Below are positions 62,687-64,000 of a DNA stretch of 64,000 nucleotides, piece by piece. The stretch comes from Lysinibacillus boronitolerans JCM 21713 = 10a = NBRC 103108 (lineage in GTDB: Bacteria > Bacillota > Bacilli > Bacillales_A > Planococcaceae). Below the pieces are notes generated by a model that saw only the letters and a list, made by a program, of their open reading frames with translations, was not told the origin of the DNA and ran no database searches. Position numbers and translations under genes: made by a program. Where the stretch lies: NCBI RefSeq assembly GCF_000772935.1, contig NZ_JPVR01000066.1, forward strand, positions 45,867 through 109,866, given 5' to 3'. Positions within the stretch are counted from its first letter, which is position 1. Every line of letters begins with the position of its first letter.

Positions 62687-63055
62687 GTGCCTACAGTTTT
62701 AGTAGTAGACGATACGCTATTTATGCGTGTTGCAATCAGTAATATGTTTACAGAATGGGGCTATGAGGTAGTCGGTAAGGCAGTAAATGGTAAGGAAGCT
62801 GTGGCGATGTATCGTGAGTTACAACCAGATTTAGTCACAATGGATGTAACGATGCCCGTTATGACAGGTATTGCAGCCGTAAAAAAAATCATCCCAGAAT
62901 TTCCAGATGCGAAAATCATTATGGTAACTGCACTAGGTCAGCAAAAATTAATCGTAGAAGCGATTGAGAGTGGGGCAAAGGATTTTATCACAAAGCCGTT
63001 CGAGCCAGAAAGATTAAAGGCTGTAGCTGATCAATTACTGGGACAAAATTGTTAA
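62687..63055 (+). CDS. yneI: CheY-like response regulator (YneI-like)
   Basis: This 122-residue single receiver domain has the acidic pair DD (about 8-9), the phosphorylated aspartate in LVTMDVTMP (near 53), VTALGQ (T switch) and the lysine in FITKPF. There is no output domain. The start is GTG 62687, 9 bases after GGAGGGA. The order ccdA-yneI-ccdC is the same as in Bacillus subtilis. Confidence 0.92.
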   Translation: MPTVLVVDDTLFMRVAISNMFTEWGYEVVGKAVNGKEAVAMYRELQPDLVTMDVTMPVMTGIAAVKKIIPEFPDAKIIMVTALGQQKLIVEAIESGAKDFITKPFEPERLKAVADQLLGQNC

Positions 63056-63079
63056 TTAGACATTAGAGGAGGATTTTTT

Positions 63080-63574
63080 ATGTTAAGCAGTATCCCTTCT
63101 CACTATTATGTTATAGGGTCGACCATTATGGCCATTCTTATGGGAAGCTTTGTGATGGTCATACGAATGAGAGCTTCCAAAATGCCGACAAATGAGAAGA
63201 AAATTATTATTCCACCAATAGCGATGTCCTCAGGTGCATTGATGTTTTTATTCGAGCAATTCCGTGTACCACCGATGCAAATCTTAGAGGCGGCAGCGGT
63301 AGGAATGGTGTTCTCGACAATATTAATTGCTACTTCTAAATTTGAAGTAAAAGGTCGAGATATTTATTTAAAGCGTTCAAAAGCATTTGTTTTTATATTA
63401 ATCGGATTGTTAATATTCCGAGTGGTGGCGAAAATGATTTTAAGTAGCTCCATCGATGTCGGTGAATTAGCAGGTATGTTCTGGATTTTAGCCTTTGCCA
63501 TGTTAGTACCCTGGCGTATCGCAATGCTCATCCAGTTTAAACGCGTCAAAAAAACAATTCCAAAACTACACTAG
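63080..63574 (+). CDS. ccdC: CcdC family membrane protein
   Basis: This 164-residue protein has four to five helices and the CcdC pattern MRASKMPTNEKKIIIPPIAMSSGALMFLF. It is found with ccdA but its role is less clear (not essential for cytochrome c assembly). Start: ATG after AGGAGGA. Its stop codon is inside the terminator stem. Confidence 0.92.
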   Translation: MLSSIPSHYYVIGSTIMAILMGSFVMVIRMRASKMPTNEKKIIIPPIAMSSGALMFLFEQFRVPPMQILEAAAVGMVFSTILIATSKFEVKGRDIYLKRSKAFVFILIGLLIFRVVAKMILSSSIDVGELAGMFWILAFAMLVPWRIAMLIQFKRVKKTIPKLH

Positions 63575-63598
63575 TGCTGAAGCTAGTGTAGTTTTTTT
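63562..63598 (+). terminator. Intrinsic terminator of ccdC
   Basis: A 13-bp stem AAAACTACACTAG/CTAGTGTAGTTTT with an 8-base loop is followed by T and overlaps the stop codon. Confidence 0.92.
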
Positions 63599-63610
63599 AT
63601 GCTTGTAAGC

Positions 63611-64000
63611 GCGGATAGGAGTCCAAATGTAGAGGATAAAATTAGCAAAGAGCAGGATAGCATCTAAAAAGTAGCCAAAGAGCAGGATAGCATCTAAAAA
63701 GTAGCGGATAGAATAGCAAAGCGCGGATAGGAGTCCAAATGTAGAGGATAAAATTAGCAAAGAGCAGGATAGCATCTAAAAAGTGACGGATAAAACCTCA
63801 AAAGTAGCGGATAGAGCAGCAAAGCGTGGATAGGAGTCCAAATGTAGGGGATAAAATTAGCAAAGAGCAGGATAGCATCTTAAAAGTAGCGGATAAAATT
63901 TCAAAAGTAGAGGATAGAGCAGCAAAGCGCGGATAGGAGTCCAAATGAAGAGGATAAAACTAGCCAAGTGTAGGATAGCATCTTAAAAGTAACGGATAGA
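63611..64000. repeat. GGATA tandem array with 21-bp phase, continuing past the window
   Basis: Nineteen GGATA cores begin at 63613, 63634, 63655, 63685, 63706, 63725, 63746, 63767, 63788, 63809, 63828, 63849, 63870, 63891, 63912, 63931, 63952, 63973 and 63994. Of 18 steps, 14 are 21, three are 19 and one is 30 bases. Recurring units include GCGGATAGGAGTCCAAATG, AGAGGATAAAATTAGCAAAG and GCAGGATAGCATCTAAAAAG, in a longer period of about 103-112 bases. The array follows the ccdC terminator and reaches the end of the window. Confidence 0.95.

Noticed and set aside
63566..63775. Minus-strand 69-codon frame
   Set aside because: It is translation of the GGATA array and overlaps the ccdC terminator.

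Overview
The window looks like chromosome from a low-GC, spore-former-type member of the Bacillota, most likely Lysinibacillus or a close relative. This is inferred from gene content and signals, not from a database search. Supporting points are strong AGGAGG-type ribosome binding sites with many TTG/GTG starts, T-rich intrinsic terminators, a T-box before proBA, lutABC with LutR, ccdA-yneI-ccdC, ypgQ- and ypgR-like genes, yfmR, telA, a Fur box and many one-component regulators. No rRNA, tRNA, CRISPR array, prophage or intact insertion sequence was seen.

Layout: 1-4793 is a hydantoinase/oxoprolinase-type catabolic cluster (hyuB, IclR regulator, OPT transporter, DUF917 protein). 4860-8740 is a more AT-rich accessory stretch with a ypgQ-like HD hydrolase, a zinc metallopeptidase, a GNAT acetyltransferase with a possible leader peptide, CAATCGGGC repeats and operator-like repeats. 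It ends at a 5'-truncated MocR-type gene. 9216-12242 holds yfmR and ypgR/cvfC. 12729-23638 is a ten-gene operon: M20 peptidase, tartrate/isopropylmalate-type dehydrogenase, SDR, aldehyde dehydrogenase, an Opp/Dpp-type importer and a P1/DmpA-type aminopeptidase. It is followed by a PucR-type regulator and a class III aminotransferase. Together these could import and degrade an amino-amide or beta-peptide-like compound, with the aminotransferase and aldehyde dehydrogenase handling the released amine.

26804-41598 is ordinary core and accessory genome: MarR/YjcF pair, lipoprotein, RDD protein, sugar kinase, EamA exporter, proBA under a T-box, LysE, DUF1835, DUF5412, LysR, carboxylesterase, BrnQ and an SDR/TetR pair. 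43006-48546 holds two regulated ABC export units (YhgE-like permease with TetR; PadR with two DUF2812 proteins and a Nat-type ABC pair). 48686-57629 has TelA, a Fur-box coiled-coil gene, RarD, a MutS2-like ATPase lacking the Smr domain, and an XRE-TPR regulator divergent from an MFS exporter. 57666-61413 is the lactate-utilisation operon with LutR, and 61924-63574 is ccdA-yneI-ccdC.

The most unusual feature is a family of tandem arrays in 3' intergenic positions (12.3 kb, 41.6-42.95 kb and 63.6 kb to the window end). They differ in sequence but share a 21-bp phase of a short core. The core is GGATA in the two clear arrays, with occasional 19-bp steps. In the 41.6-kb array the first unit supplies the stop codon of the upstream tetR gene. 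One strand of that array has almost no stop codons, which creates long spurious reading frames. Its function is unknown to me.
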